NCBI RefSeq assembly: GCF_036370855.1
Contig: NC_088106.1
Span: 30,394,501 to 30,458,500 of the forward strand
From: Dromaius novaehollandiae
Taxonomy: Eukaryota > Chordata > Aves > Casuariiformes > Dromaiidae
Length of the DNA stretch: 64,000 nt
Reading direction: 5' to 3'
The translations under genes and the position numbers were made by a program. The notes under the pieces are model-generated. The model was not told the origin of the DNA, ran no database searches, and saw only the letters and a program-made list of their open reading frames with translations. The stretch's first letter is position 1. Every line of letters begins with the position of its first letter. This document shows, one piece after another, positions 48,401 through 57,704 of this stretch.

Positions 48401-50601
48401 CAGCCACAGGACCCTCAGCCGGGGCAGGTTTTTGAGATAGAAGAGCTCATTTAGGCTTGCAATGTTGTTCTTCCTCAGATAGAGTTCGCTCAGATTCTGG
48501 CACTGATTCAATGGCTCGAGGTCCGAGATGCCATTCACACTGAACAGAGATCACGAGATCAGAGACCAGGGAGCCTATCCCTCCCTCGCTGCATCATCCA
48601 GATGGGAGCAGGACCCCTGTATGACAGTAGCTCTTCAGCCCCCTTTCCTACATCGGCTTAATTTAGGAGCCTCACGCTGGCACAGCACAGCAGGGCAGGG
48701 TGCTGAGCGGCCTACGACATTGCACAGAACATAAAGATAACATTCCATCTTTTTAAGCAGAGAAAAGAATTATAAAAGCAGGCTCACCTCTCAGCTGAAC
48801 ATGAGAAACAGCCTTTGCTTCCCCCAACCATCCATCACACTTATACCCTTTTCTGTAGCAGTTCCTCAGACATACTGAAGGAGAACCCATGTCAGATTAC
48901 CAAGCTAAAAAGCTTAGATTCAAGGACAGCAGAGGCTCTGTGTGATCCCCAGAACACATGGAAGATAGGTGTGTTGCGGGGAGGCTAATGCAAATTAAAA
49001 GCCCTGTGAGATCTAAGAAGCGTTTCAACAACCACTCTGGCCCCATACCGAGGCTGACAAAATCCCATCTAAACTATGGAATACAACTTAGGGAGCAAAA
49101 ATCCAAAGAGGTTCAACCACCTCTACAAACAGTAATAATTTCCCACCCTCAACTTGAGTAGCAAAAGGAAAGGTGCAGAGGAGCTAGCAGAAAAATAAGC
49201 ATTTCTGCATTTCAGCGCATACGAAATCAGGCAAAAGAGCCAGGCAGCTCTGGCACAGAGTCACAGAAAGGCAGTAAGGAACCAAGTGCCAGGACACAGC
49301 CCTATGAGACACGCAGTTGTCCCTGCCCGCTCCATGACCAGGAGTCTGCTATTTACCTGAATGTGATCACCTCGATGTTGGGCAAATCCCGGCATATCGA
49401 TATCTAGGCAGCAAAAGACAGAAACAGCTGTACAAACAGGAAAATAACTAACTAACTAAAAACAATTTAAATCATGCACAAGCAATATAACAGCAAGAAC
49501 AGGAATTTAAGGTTACCTCAGTCTCACCCAAGCTGAACACAACCATAGGCATCTGCTGCCACACTCACTAACCCCTCCACCCTTTCCACCCAGTCCCCAA
49601 AAGCGCTGGAGCTCATTGCCAGAGGGCCAGCCCAAATCTGCCTTCCCCAGCACCCTGCCACCAGCTCCCCATCACCACTCCAGCCGCCAGCCAGGACAAG
49701 GCTTTCCCCGAGGAGCAGCACAGGCCGCGGGGTGCGGGCTGGGGCTCGAGGCAGCAGGGCGGCGCTGCCGGTCGCTCCAGATGCCCAGGGGCCCCCGAGC
49801 GCTGCCCCTCCGTCGCGGGGGAGAGCAGCGAGGCCACAGCGGTGCTTACGTCTGTGAGGCGGCTGCCCCTGCGGGACGAAAGCCGGGGGGTCGCGGCAGG
49901 GCCCAGCTTCCCCCACCATGCCGCCTGCGCCCGGGACCACCGCCTCTCCCTCCCGTCACAGCCTGGTCCCCTCACGGCCCCCCCAGTCATCCCGTTGCGC
50001 CCCCCAAGGCCTCTTTACCCCCCCCAGGATCCCCCCACAGCCTGCTTGTCCCCCACAGCCCCCCGTGGCCTGGCACACCCCCCTAGGGCCAGCTTGCCCC
50101 CCCCCATAGCCCCCCAAGGCCACCAGCACGCCCCCCAAGGTTTGCTTGTCCCTCCCATGGCCCCGTACACCCCCTGAGACCTCCTTGCCCCCTTCCCGGG
50201 GCCCCCCCACAGCCTGCTCCTCCCCCCACAGCCCTCTCCCCCCCCGAGGGCCTGCTGGGCCCCCCACGGCCCCCCGAGGCCCAGGGCACCAACCCTAGGC
50301 CTGCCTGTCCCTCCGAGGCCCCCCACGGCCCCAGTGCACCCCCTCACGGCCTGCTGGCCCCCCCCACGGCGCGCTGCGCCCCCCCCAAGGCCACCCTGCC
50401 CCGCTCCAGGCCCAGGCCGCCCCCCCAAGGCCCGCTGCCCCTCGCAAGGCCTCCTCGCCCCCCGCCCGGCCCGGCCGCCGCGTCCTGCCCCCCGGCCCCC
50501 GGCGCAGCGCCGCCCGGTGCCCACCAGCAGTTGAGGCGGCGGACGCCATCGAGGGCGGCGGCCTTGGCGCGGCCCAGCACGGCCGCCCGCGTCAGCCTCA
50601 T
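45438..50601 (-). CDS. CFAP410: CFAP410 (C21orf2), ciliary leucine-rich-repeat protein
   Basis: CFAP410 is a basal-body/ciliary and DNA-repair-associated protein that works with NEK1 and is mutated in human retinal and skeletal ciliopathy. Seven exons on the minus strand, 50525-50601, 49850-49868, 49357-49403, 48310-48539, 47445-47616, 46687-46780 and 45438-45563, are all in phase and total 765 bases, 254 residues plus TGA (human 256). The N-terminus [14 protein letters not shown] is followed by short leucine-rich repeats ([29 protein letters not shown]) and an LRR cap ([20 protein letters not shown]). After that come an acidic Ser/Glu-rich linker, a basic patch, and the conserved helical C-terminus beginning [20 protein letters not shown]. 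Exon 2 is only 19 bases, supported by phase and by the GSRLTD motif across it. PFKL and CFAP410 are also neighbours on human chromosome 21, which supports the call. The gene converges on PFKL. Confidence 0.96.
45980..46215 (-). mobile_element. CR1 LINE fragment, 3' region, old
   Basis: The plus strand reads like the complement of a CR1 3' end: GTTGGAAGGCATCTCTGGAG, then CCCAACGTCCC...AAAGCAGGACTACTGCC, AACAGCTCTTTCCTCATGTC and GGCCATTTCCCCTTGTTGT. It is diverged and truncated at both ends. It lies in intron 6 of CFAP410, in the same orientation as the gene. Confidence 0.85.
50020..50470. repeat. C-rich degenerate minisatellite in CFAP410 intron 1
   Basis: About 450 bases made of loosely repeated units such as CCCCCCAAGGCC and CCCCCACAGCC at irregular spacing. 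The minus strand, which is the transcribed sense of CFAP410, is strongly G-rich with many runs of four or more G. Open frames in it are compositional. Confidence 0.7.
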
Positions 50602-50860
50602 GGCGGCGCCGCCGAACCGCCGCCGTCACCGTCGCCAGGGCCGCGGCGGCCGCGCTCCGCCCCCGGGCCGGGCCGGGCCGGGCCGCCTGCAGCGGCGCCG
50701 AGCCGGACTCCCTCGGCTTTCCCGTCCCGCTCTCCGGCCTCAGCGCCTCCGCGGCCCCGGCGCTGCGCCGGCGCAGGGGGACGCGGGGCCTTTCTGTCCC
50801 CTCCGCGGCAGCAGCGAGGGCTGTGCCGCAAAGGGCTGGAGGCCCCACGTTGCACCGGGG
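50471..50860. promoter_or_regulatory. CpG-island promoter of CFAP410
   Basis: Dense CpG flanks the CFAP410 start codon at 50601, with GGCGGCGCC and repeated GGGCCGGGCC just upstream in the gene's orientation. No TATA element is seen. The RING cluster starts about 0.9 kb away on the opposite strand, but the two promoters look separate. Confidence 0.65.
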
Positions 50861-51480
50861 CCAGGCCGTGCCGCGCCATACCGCACCACGCAGTCCAGTG
50901 CCGGGGGCAGACGTTTGGCGGCTGTTACGCCAAGTGGTGGTTCCCGACTGCTCTCGGGTCCTTCGGCTCCCATGGCAGGGGCAGCTGGGAAGGAGCTTTC
51001 AGCGCTTGTGTCTGTCAGGGCAGAAATGTCTGAGCCTGCGGATGGCTGTGCCCGTCGCTGGGGCTCCCCGACCACCCGCGGCTCCCCAGGGCTTGGTCTC
51101 AGGGGCACCGCTGTGCTTGCTGCACAAGGCTGGCTCTGTTTGTTAGCGATCTCGGTGTGGTGCTCAGCATGCAGCTGGGTCCCCTGCTGCTGCCTTCTGG
51201 GTGCTGCCAGGCAGGTCGTTCTGGGGAGCCGCTGGCATCCTTGGCCCCTCCACGGCAGACAGCCAGGTCCCCGCCAGCGTCTGTCAGGTGGCAGTTGGCA
51301 GGGCTGCAGCCTGACCGGGGAGCTGAGGCGCCGGCGAGAGCCGTCTTGGTCGTGCCCCAGGTCTGCTCTCATTCACCCACAAACCGCTCTTCTTCTTCAG
51401 CACAGGCACCGCTGTGTGCTTGCGAGGGAGCGTGAGGCGCCCCCGGCGAGGAGCCCAGCCCGCCGATGCGGGCAGCACGG
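50861..51480. other. Spacer between CFAP410 promoter and RING cluster
   Basis: About 620 GC-rich bases without a supported gene. Some phrases resemble the sequence preceding the first exons of the later RING copies, such as the CTGGGTGGC and GCTGCTGT type blocks, but I could not define a clean homologous block. Confidence 0.45.
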
Positions 51481-51514
51481 GAGGATGCAGGCGACGGGAG
51501 GAGCTGTCGCGCAG

Positions 51515-51549
51515 GATGTTCCCCGTTGTGCACGGACTGACGTGTGCAG
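51515..51549 (+). other. Putative 5' non-coding exon end of RING copy 1
   Basis: TTGTGCACGGACTGACG followed by TGTGCAG/GTGAGC matches the same segment upstream of copies 2 and 3 and ends in a good splice donor. The matching acceptor, TTTCTAG at 51828-51834, precedes the start codon, giving an inferred intron of 285 bases. The transcription start is unknown. Confidence 0.5.
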
Positions 51550-51837
51550 GTGAGCTGTGCTGCTGCAAGGCAGGCAGGCAGTGTGGACAGCAGTGGCGGG
51601 TGTGGGCACTGCTTGGGTCTGCCTCGATGCAACGCTTCAGGGTGAGTGAGGATGGGGGAGAAGAAGAAGACACGAGGGGGACCCCTTTCCCCACGCAGAC
51701 CAGAGGCCAGGCCTCAGCTGTCGTCCCTGCCTGGTTCCTCATCACGCCCTAGCCCACCCATTCCCTCTTTCTGCTTTCTCCTCCTTTCGTTGCCAGGACA
51801 GCTCACACAAGCTCTCTGTCTCTTTCCTTTCTAGCAC

Positions 51838-52092
51838 ATGATGTCTTCAGAAGAGGACTTTCCAGAGGATGCCAGCTTTTCCTCCGGCATCAGCACCAGC
51901 CGGCTGCAGCAGGAAATGCCGCCAGATGCCTCCAAAGACCTGCGGTGCTCCATCTGCCTCAACACACTTGACGACACCGCCTACATCACCGTCTGCATGC
52001 ACCGGTTCTGCTACGGCTGCATCCGGCAGATATGCAGGCGACGGGAGGAGCTGTCGGGTGAGTGCCCCCCAGCAGCGAGGGAGCAAAGCTAA
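51838..52092 (+). pseudogene. TOPORS-like RING gene, copy 1, cut within the RING
   Basis: The 84-residue frame begins MMSSEED, like copies 2 and 4, and carries the first six zinc ligands of a C3HC4 RING (C37, C40, C53, H55, C58, C61), including the third cysteine that copies 2 and 4 lack. After CIRQ (Q64, ending at 52029) homology stops. The next bases repeat a 25-nt segment from just upstream of the gene, so the last two ligands (the CPLC of the other copies) and the whole Arg/Ser tail are missing. A GTGAGT donor follows at about 52058, so splicing to an unseen exon is possible, but no homologous 3' exon was found before the CR1 insertion. Most likely a pseudogene. Confidence 0.75.
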
Positions 52093-52450
52093 AGCCCGAG
52101 GTGGCACGGGGGGGCCTGAGCAGCCTGCTCCCAGGGCCTCGGCTGTGCCTGCGGTGTGCGCAGCAGGGGGTCCCCCAGCGGTGCCTTCCTCCTTCTGGAG
52201 GCATGGTGGCCCTGGGAGCATCTGCAAAGCCCCAGGTCCAAGGTGGTTGGAGGGGGGCTGTTTCTGGGGCTGTGCAATGGGTGCAGGTGCTGCGCTGCAG
52301 AGGCAGCAGCTGGCGCATGCTCCACCCACAGGAAAGGCCCGTGCGCTCAAAGAAGCAGGAGCACAGTTACAGCTGAGCTCCGGGGTGGGCCAGCCTCAGG
52401 GACATCCCCTCTGCTGTCCCTCTGCCCGGAAATGCTTTGGCAAACCACAG

Positions 52451-53640
52451 GATCACCGAATCACCAAAGAATGGTTGGGGTTGGAAGGGACCTCCGGAGA
52501 GCCTCTAGTCCAGCCTCCCTGCTCAAGCAGGGTCCCCTAGAGCAGCTTAGCCAGCACCCTGTCCAGGTGCCTTTGCAATAGCTCCAAGGATGGAGCCTCC
52601 ACAACGTCTCTGGGCAACCTCTTGCAGTGCTCTGGCACCCTCACACGAGGAAAGTTGTTCCTTCTGTTCAGACGCAACTTCCTGTGTTTCGCTTGGTGCC
52701 CGCTGCCTCTCGTCCTGTCCCTGGGCACCACTGAAGAGAGCCTGCCACCATCCTCTTTACACCCTCCCCTCAGTTATTTATCGGCATCGATAAGGTTCCC
52801 CCATCAGTCTTCGCTCCTCCAGGCTCCACAGGCCCAGCTCTCCCAGCCTTTCCTCACAGCAGAGATGCTCCAGTCCCTTCCTCCTCTTCGGAGCCCTTTG
52901 CTCCACTAGCTCCACATCTGTCTTGTACTGCGGAGCTCCGAACTGGACACAGTACGCCAGGGCTGGCCTCAGCAGGGTGGCTGAGGAGAGCACATCACCT
53001 GCCTGGACCTGCTGGCAAGGCTCTGCTCTTCCTAATGCAGCCCAGGATGCCATTGACTGCCCTTGCCGCAAGGGCCCATTGCTGGCTCATGGTCCACTTG
53101 TTGCCCCCCAGGACTCCCAGGTCCTGCTCGGCAGAGCTGCTTCCCAGCAGGTCGGGCCCAGCATGTCCTGCTGCCTGCGCTTAGTCCTCCCCAGGAGCAG
53201 GACTCTTCTGCGCTTCCCTTGAGTGAACTTCAGCAGGGTCCTCTCTGCCCATTTCTCCACACGGGCGAGGTCCCTCTCAATGGCAGCACAGGCCTCTGCT
53301 GCATCAGCCACTCCTCCCAGCTTTGCCCAACCAGCAAACTTGCTGAGGGTACACTCTGTCCCTTCGTCCAGGGCACTGATGAACAAGTTGAACAGCATGG
53401 CACCCAGCAGTGACCCCTGGGGTACACCGTGCGCTACAGGCCTCCAGCTAGACTTTGCGCCATGGATCCCAACCCTCTGAGCTCTGCCACTCAGCCAGTT
53501 TTCAAGCCACCTCACTGTCTTGCCTGTGAGCATGGTACAGCAGAAGTGTCAAAAGCCTTCCGGAAGTTGTCAGGAGCAACAGACACCGCTCTTGCCTCGT
53601 CGACCAGCACAGTCATTTCACCCCAGAAGGCCCTCAGGTG
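52451..53640 (-). mobile_element. CR1 LINE, 3' reverse-transcriptase part and 3' end
   Basis: Read on the minus strand, this contains typical CR1 reverse-transcriptase phrases: KAFDTS, GVPQGSLLGAMLFNLFIS, DEGTECTLSKFAG, VEKWAERTLLKF and [12 protein letters not shown]. It then runs into the CR1 3' end, whose complement on the plus strand is GGTTGGGGTTGGAAGGGACC. A short GATCACCGAATCACC-like repeat marks the 3' tip at about 52451. The 5' part of the element is missing (5' truncation is usual for LINEs), and the reading frame is interrupted in several places, for example the YADD-type motif region reads FAGWAK. It follows directly after copy 1 of the RING family. Confidence 0.93.
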
Positions 53641-54204
53641 GGAGGGGGCCAGGGCGCTTGGGGCAGGGCACCACAAAGGCCTTGGGCCAAGCATGCTTGC
53701 AAGGAGGGAGAAAAGGCAGCGTGGACAGGAAAGCCTTGGCAGGACCTGCCGAGTCCTCTGCCTTTTGCCCAGGCCTCTTCCCACGCCCAGGAGGCCAAGG
53801 TTGGTGTCAGCCGCAGAGGGGCACAGGAGCACATGGCTCCCCAGATGGGTCGGACCTGCCAGGAGGAAAACACACAGGCGCTGCCGGAGGTCTCTGTAGC
53901 GCAGCCACCGCTGGAGCAGCCCAGGGAGCCGGGAGCTTCTGGAGATGAGGCCAAGTGCCACCGGGCAGCTCTGAGCCCCCCAGCAGCCCCTGTTTCATCG
54001 TGCCCTGCCCCGTCGTTCCCAGGACATGGGCCAGGCACCTCCATCAGCAGGCTGTGCCAGGCAACGCTGCTGGAGGCCACTTGAGATCTGTCCTGCCCTC
54101 CCCATCTGCACACTTCTGACGTCCCCTAGGGAGGCTTTGGCTTTTCCCCTCTTGTGTCCAATACACCCGCAGGCACTTGCCGAGTTGTGCTTCTGCACAA
54201 CAAG
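53641..54204. other. Spacer between CR1 and first-exon block 1
   Basis: GC-rich DNA with a 148-codon plus-strand frame (53638-54084) that I cannot connect to any family. It is not repeated elsewhere in the window as far as I can see. Confidence 0.4.
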
Positions 54205-54920
54205 CAACACACCCCAACTGCTGAATGCAGAACAGGCTTTTTTATGGTGCTGGGCTGGGGGGTGGAGGAAAGAGAGGGAAGGTTGTGCTGGACTCTTGGG
54301 CAGAAAAAGCTGTCCACTTCACCACCACGACTCTGGCTGGATTTGGTCACCCTGACAGTTGGCAGCGTTTGACTTGACCTCTGCCGAAAGAGGAGAGGAC
54401 GAGAAATAACTGCACAACTCGGAGACCTGCACTAACATCCAGCCTCCGACTGCCAGTGCAGCCAAGGCAAAGCCGGGCACAGCCCCAAGCAGCAACAGCC
54501 CCACGCGGAAAGCAGAGAGTTCCTGTGACTCCCGTGACATCACCGCTTGGAGGCAGCCGCACAGTGGGGACCCCCGCACTTAGCCCCAAGCTCCACGCTG
54601 GGTGGCACGCGAGGCGTCCAGGGCCCGGCAGGGTCACGGCTTTGCGTTTGGGGCTTTGCTCTGCGGCCAGCAGCAGCTCTGCCTGGCTGACTCGGGGGCT
54701 GTGGACCCCGCGCGGCTGCTGTGCAGCGGCCGGGGGCGCCCAGAGGGTGCCAAGAGTGTTGGGGAGCCCTGAAGGCTCACGGGGTGTTCCCTGTTGTGCA
54801 CGGACTGACGTGTGCAGGTGAGCTGTGCTGCTGCAAGGCAGGCAGGCAGCGTGGGCGGCAGTGGCGGGTGCGGGCACTGCTTGGGTCTGCCTTGATGCAA
54901 CGCTTCAGGGTGAGGCTGGG
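54205..54920 (+). repeat. Promoter/first-exon block 1 (upstream of copy 2)
   Basis: Aligns with 57705-58545 over most of its length. It contains a membrane-segment-like sequence on the minus strand (about 54428-54513), a conserved GC-rich stretch, and a putative 5' non-coding exon ending GTGCAG/GTGAGC at 54817. The matching acceptor before copy 2 is TTTCTAG at 55404-55410, so the inferred 5' UTR intron is 593 bases. Compared with block 2 it lacks about 120 bases, including a perfect CRE. Promoter function is inferred from position and conservation only. Confidence 0.6.
54319..54579 (-). other. Open frame with membrane-segment-like sequence, unknown
   Basis: The minus-strand frame of 86 codons contains VGLLLLGAVPGFALAALAVG, a convincing hydrophobic span, followed by a polar tail ending near QGDQIQPESWW. 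The second block has the same frame (57821-58027), with the span identical and the tail diverged but unbroken, ending QIQPELCW. I see no start or splice site that fixes a gene. It could be a relic last exon of a membrane receptor or chance. A related segment in opposite orientation lies at about 57075-57170. Confidence 0.3.
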
Positions 54921-55413
54921 GGAGAAGAAGAAGACGCGAGGGGGCCCCTTTCCCCATGCAGACCAGAGGACAGGCCTCAGCTGCCGTCCCTGCAGAGAGC
55001 CTGGTTCCTCGGCACGCCTTAGCCCACCCGCTCCCTCTGCCCTGGGCTTCCTTGGCCTCACTGGGTGGGGAGCACCTTTCCCCTGGGACCGTCTCTGCTC
55101 AAGGGGAAGTGTTCTTGGGGGGAAACCCAGGCCTTGTTGTCTGCCTTGACTTCAGGAAGGCTGCGCTGTACCTCAGCGGTCAAGACGGGCCCCAGTCCTC
55201 TTCAACACAACCTCAGCCCTTCTGGGACTCTCTGATTGTCAGAGTCGGGGGGCCTCTCGCATGACTTGCTAATGGTGCTTGTGCTGCTTCCTCGCAGCCC
55301 TGAAGAAGACTGGGCAGCTCCTTGGCTCTTGACTCCCACAGCTTTTCTGCTTTCTCCACCCTTCGTTGCCAGGACAGCTCACACAAGCTCTCTGTCTCTT
55401 TCCTTTCTAGCAC

Positions 55414-56175
55414 ATGATGTCTTCAGAAGAGGACACCAGCTTTTCCCCTGGTGCCAGCACCAGCCGGCTGCAGCAGGAAATGCCGCCAGATGCCTCCAAA
55501 GACCTGCGGTGCTCCATCTGCCTCAACACACTTGACGACACCGCCTACGTCACTGTCTACACGCACCGGTTCTGCTACGGCTGCATCCGGCAGTGGTCAG
55601 CCACCAGAGCCCAGTGCCCGCTCTGCCAGCGGCCTTTCCGCTCCGTCCACACGGGGCCACCTGACAACAGCTCCCAGGCGGATGGCACCAGGCGCTCCTT
55701 GGCCGGCCAGCGACGAGGGAGAGTTCATTCCCGCTCTGCAGCGAGCACAGCCCGAAGCAGGTCCCCCAGGGGCAACCGCGATGGCCCTAGCAGGCTTCCG
55801 CACCAGAGGGGCTGTGACTCCCCAGCGAGGAGCAGGCGGTGGCCGAGCAGGGCTCAGGCAACCGCTCATGCTGACCGCTGGGCAAGACCCCCAGCCAGGG
55901 GCCGATTACAGCAGAGGTCCCGCAGCACCCGCAGCAGCAGACGGGAAGCACCTTCTCCAGGCTGCCACCGCAGCAGGTCCCCCAGGAGAGGCAACGACCT
56001 CCACGAGGGATTTATGCTCAGGGCGGTTCGCGAGACCCCAGCTTGCTGGGGGAGGCAGAGGAGCATGGCTCACAGTGACATGCTAGCTCCTAACGTCAAA
56101 ATGGAAGTGGTGGCCTTATTTCTTATATTCTCATGCAACGTTCTGTTATTTTTCCATTTCCACACATTCTTCTAG
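55414..56175 (+). CDS. TOPORS-like RING protein, copy 2, with hydrophobic tail
   Basis: 253 residues in one exon, start just after an inferred 5' UTR acceptor (TTTCTAG/CACATGATG). The N-terminus is a short Ser-rich, acidic stretch; the RING spans about residues 33-71 with C33, C36, H51, C54, C57, C68 and C71. Position 49, where the third cysteine belongs (VCMH in copy 1, FCMH in copy 3), is Tyr in VYTH, so one zinc site should be impaired. Residues 100-193 are Arg/Ser-rich with RSRSPRG and SRSPRRG motifs. After residue 193 the protein departs from copy 3 and ends with a hydrophobic stretch (232-247, EVVALFLIFSCNVLLFF) at the extreme C-terminus, resembling a tail anchor. TOPORS is a dual ubiquitin/SUMO E3 of about 1,045 residues, so this is only a fragment of that architecture. 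Expression and activity unknown. Confidence 0.72.
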   Translation: MMSSEEDTSFSPGASTSRLQQEMPPDASKDLRCSICLNTLDDTAYVTVYTHRFCYGCIRQWSATRAQCPLCQRPFRSVHTGPPDNSSQADGTRRSLAGQRRGRVHSRSAASTARSRSPRGNRDGPSRLPHQRGCDSPARSRRWPSRAQATAHADRWARPPARGRLQQRSRSTRSSRREAPSPGCHRSRSPRRGNDLHEGFMLRAVRETPACWGRQRSMAHSDMLAPNVKMEVVALFLIFSCNVLLFFHFHTFF

Positions 56176-56354
56176 AACCCCCCACTTCCAGCAGCTGCCT
56201 GGGGCCTCGGGGCAGATCCGGACGAGGGCAGCGGGAGCTGCAGTGCCCATCGCTGGCAAACACCAGGCTGAAACAACGCAGCAGACTCGAGCAGACAGCC
56301 TGGGTGCCTGTGAGCCTCCTGTGCCTCCTGCTGTGTTGGGCCAGGTGCTTAATT

Positions 56355-56360
56355 AATAAA
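56355..56360 (+). promoter_or_regulatory. Poly(A) signal AATAAA of copy 2
   Basis: Located 180 bases after the stop of copy 2 in TTAATTAATAAAAGG, with a matching signal after copy 4. The short distance suits a compact 3' UTR. Confidence 0.6.
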
Positions 56361-56726
56361 AGGCAGGCAGCACCCGCTGCCTGCAACCAACACCCTTGCC
56401 TCTGTGCTGACTTTGTTCAGCCCTTGGCTCACAGACGAGAGCGACCAGCCTTGAAAAAGCCCCAAGGCGGCGCTGGCAGAGAGAGCTGCCCGGGCCTCCG
56501 CACCGGCCTCCAAACTCTGCAAGGGCTGCAAGCGCTGACGAGCCAGCTTTCCGGCAGGAGCTAACATCTGTCCCGATGGACTGGGGCCGGTCCAGATTTG
56601 GCTCTGTGCAAAACAGCCACGTGCCCCAGGGACCGGGGAAGTCGGGACACACCATCTCCATTCCTCCCTGGAAATACAGATTTTATTCCGCCAAGGGCAG
56701 CTGTGCCCTGCAAAGCCTCCGGCTCC

Positions 56727-57043
56727 TGCCAGGAAGGGCTTTGTGGAGGAGTCTCCCTCAGCCTCCCCTCCACGCACACAGCCCCAGGACACACCTGGGG
56801 CCAGAGCACGGCCAGCAGTGAGAAGCCATCTCTGCTCACCCTCTGGCCCTTCCCATGCTCTGCCTCGGTGCCCTGCTGCCCTCCAGCTCCCGCCCTGCCC
56901 GCGCTCAGCCCCGGCTGGCTGCGGGCAGGCCGAGGGGCTCCAGCCCCCGCAGCCATGCCGGGCAACCCAGCTGCCACACTGCCCCCAGAACAGCTCCAGC
57001 CACGGGCCCCACCGCTAGAAGGTCCCTCCCCACAGCAGCCTGA
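56727..57043 (+). repeat. Inverted repeat arm 1
   Basis: About 315 bases that match the reverse complement of 60593-60903 with few differences, for example CAACCCAGCTGCCRCACTGC shared across the arms. The arms are separated by about 3.55 kb and enclose copy 3. A further direct copy of this arm lies in duplication unit 2 at about 62965-63281. Confidence 0.88.
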
Positions 57044-57074
57044 CAGCAGGCTCCAGCCCTCGGCACTGGCTTCA

Positions 57075-57170
57075 GCCCTTTCTCCCTGGGGCTCTTGCTG
57101 CTTGGGACTGCGCCAGGCTTCACGCTGCCTTCACTGGCAGTCGGGGGCTGATGTCTGTGCACACCTCCGA
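57075..57170 (+). other. Membrane-segment-like sequence, inverted relative
   Basis: On the plus strand, after a CTGGCTTCAG acceptor-like site, one frame reads GLLLLGTAPGFTLPSLAVGG followed immediately by a stop. It matches the minus-strand segments at 54428-54513 and 57931-58014 but in the opposite orientation, showing that this sequence has been inverted along with its surroundings. A copy exists at about 63313-63408. Confidence 0.5.
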
Positions 57171-57339
57171 CTTGCTGGGTTAAATGTGCCCCCTGTCTTG
57201 AGGAAGGGAACAAAGAGGGTGCAGGCAAGGACATGCCTGCGCCTTGTCTGCACTCCTAGGCCTCCATGGCCTGCAGCAGCCTCACCTGGGGCCTCCCCCA
57301 CACCCTGCCCACGGGCCCCGGAGCCCAGTTCAGCTTACC

Positions 57340-57699
57340 CCGGGAGCATCTCTCCTCTGAGGACAGGCTGAGGGAGCTGCCACTGTTGAGGGAGAGGCTA
57401 AAGAGGACGGGGCCAGGCTCTTTGCAGTGGCCCAGGCACAGGACGAGAGGCAGCAGGCACCAACACAAACATAGGCACTTCCGTCTGACCATGAGGAAAG
57501 CCTTTCTCACTGTGAGGGCAACTGAGCTCTGGTTGCCCACAGAGCTTGGGGAGTCTCCAGCCTTGGAGCTATTCAAATGCCACCTCGACAGCTCCCGGGG
57601 CAATGTGCTCTAGGTGACCCTGCTTGAGCACAGGGGTGGCACTCCATGACCTCCACAGGTGCCTTCCAACCTCAACCGTTCTCTGACCCCGTGACTGTG
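57340..57699 (+). mobile_element. CR1 LINE 3' end fragment
   Basis: Plus-strand CR1 3' terminal sequence: CATCTCTCCTCTGAGGACAG, GCTGAGGGAGCTG, GAGGAAAGCCTTTCTCACTG, then GGTGCCTTCCAACCTCAACC near the 3' tip. Only the last 360 bases of the element are present. It was copied along with the tandem duplication. Confidence 0.9.
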
Positions 57700-57704
57700 A
57701 AAAT

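Noticed and set aside
48950-49240. Possible degraded repeat in CFAP410 intron 3
   Set aside because: AT-richer and repeat-like in style, but no block matches an element I can name.
53638-54084. 148-codon plus-strand frame between CR1 and first-exon block 1
   Set aside because: No family resemblance, no second copy in the window and no splice or poly(A) context.
56598-57371. 257-codon plus-strand frame repeated at 62836-63609
   Set aside because: The two agree only because the DNA is near-identical; the frame runs into CR1 and has no recognisable domain.
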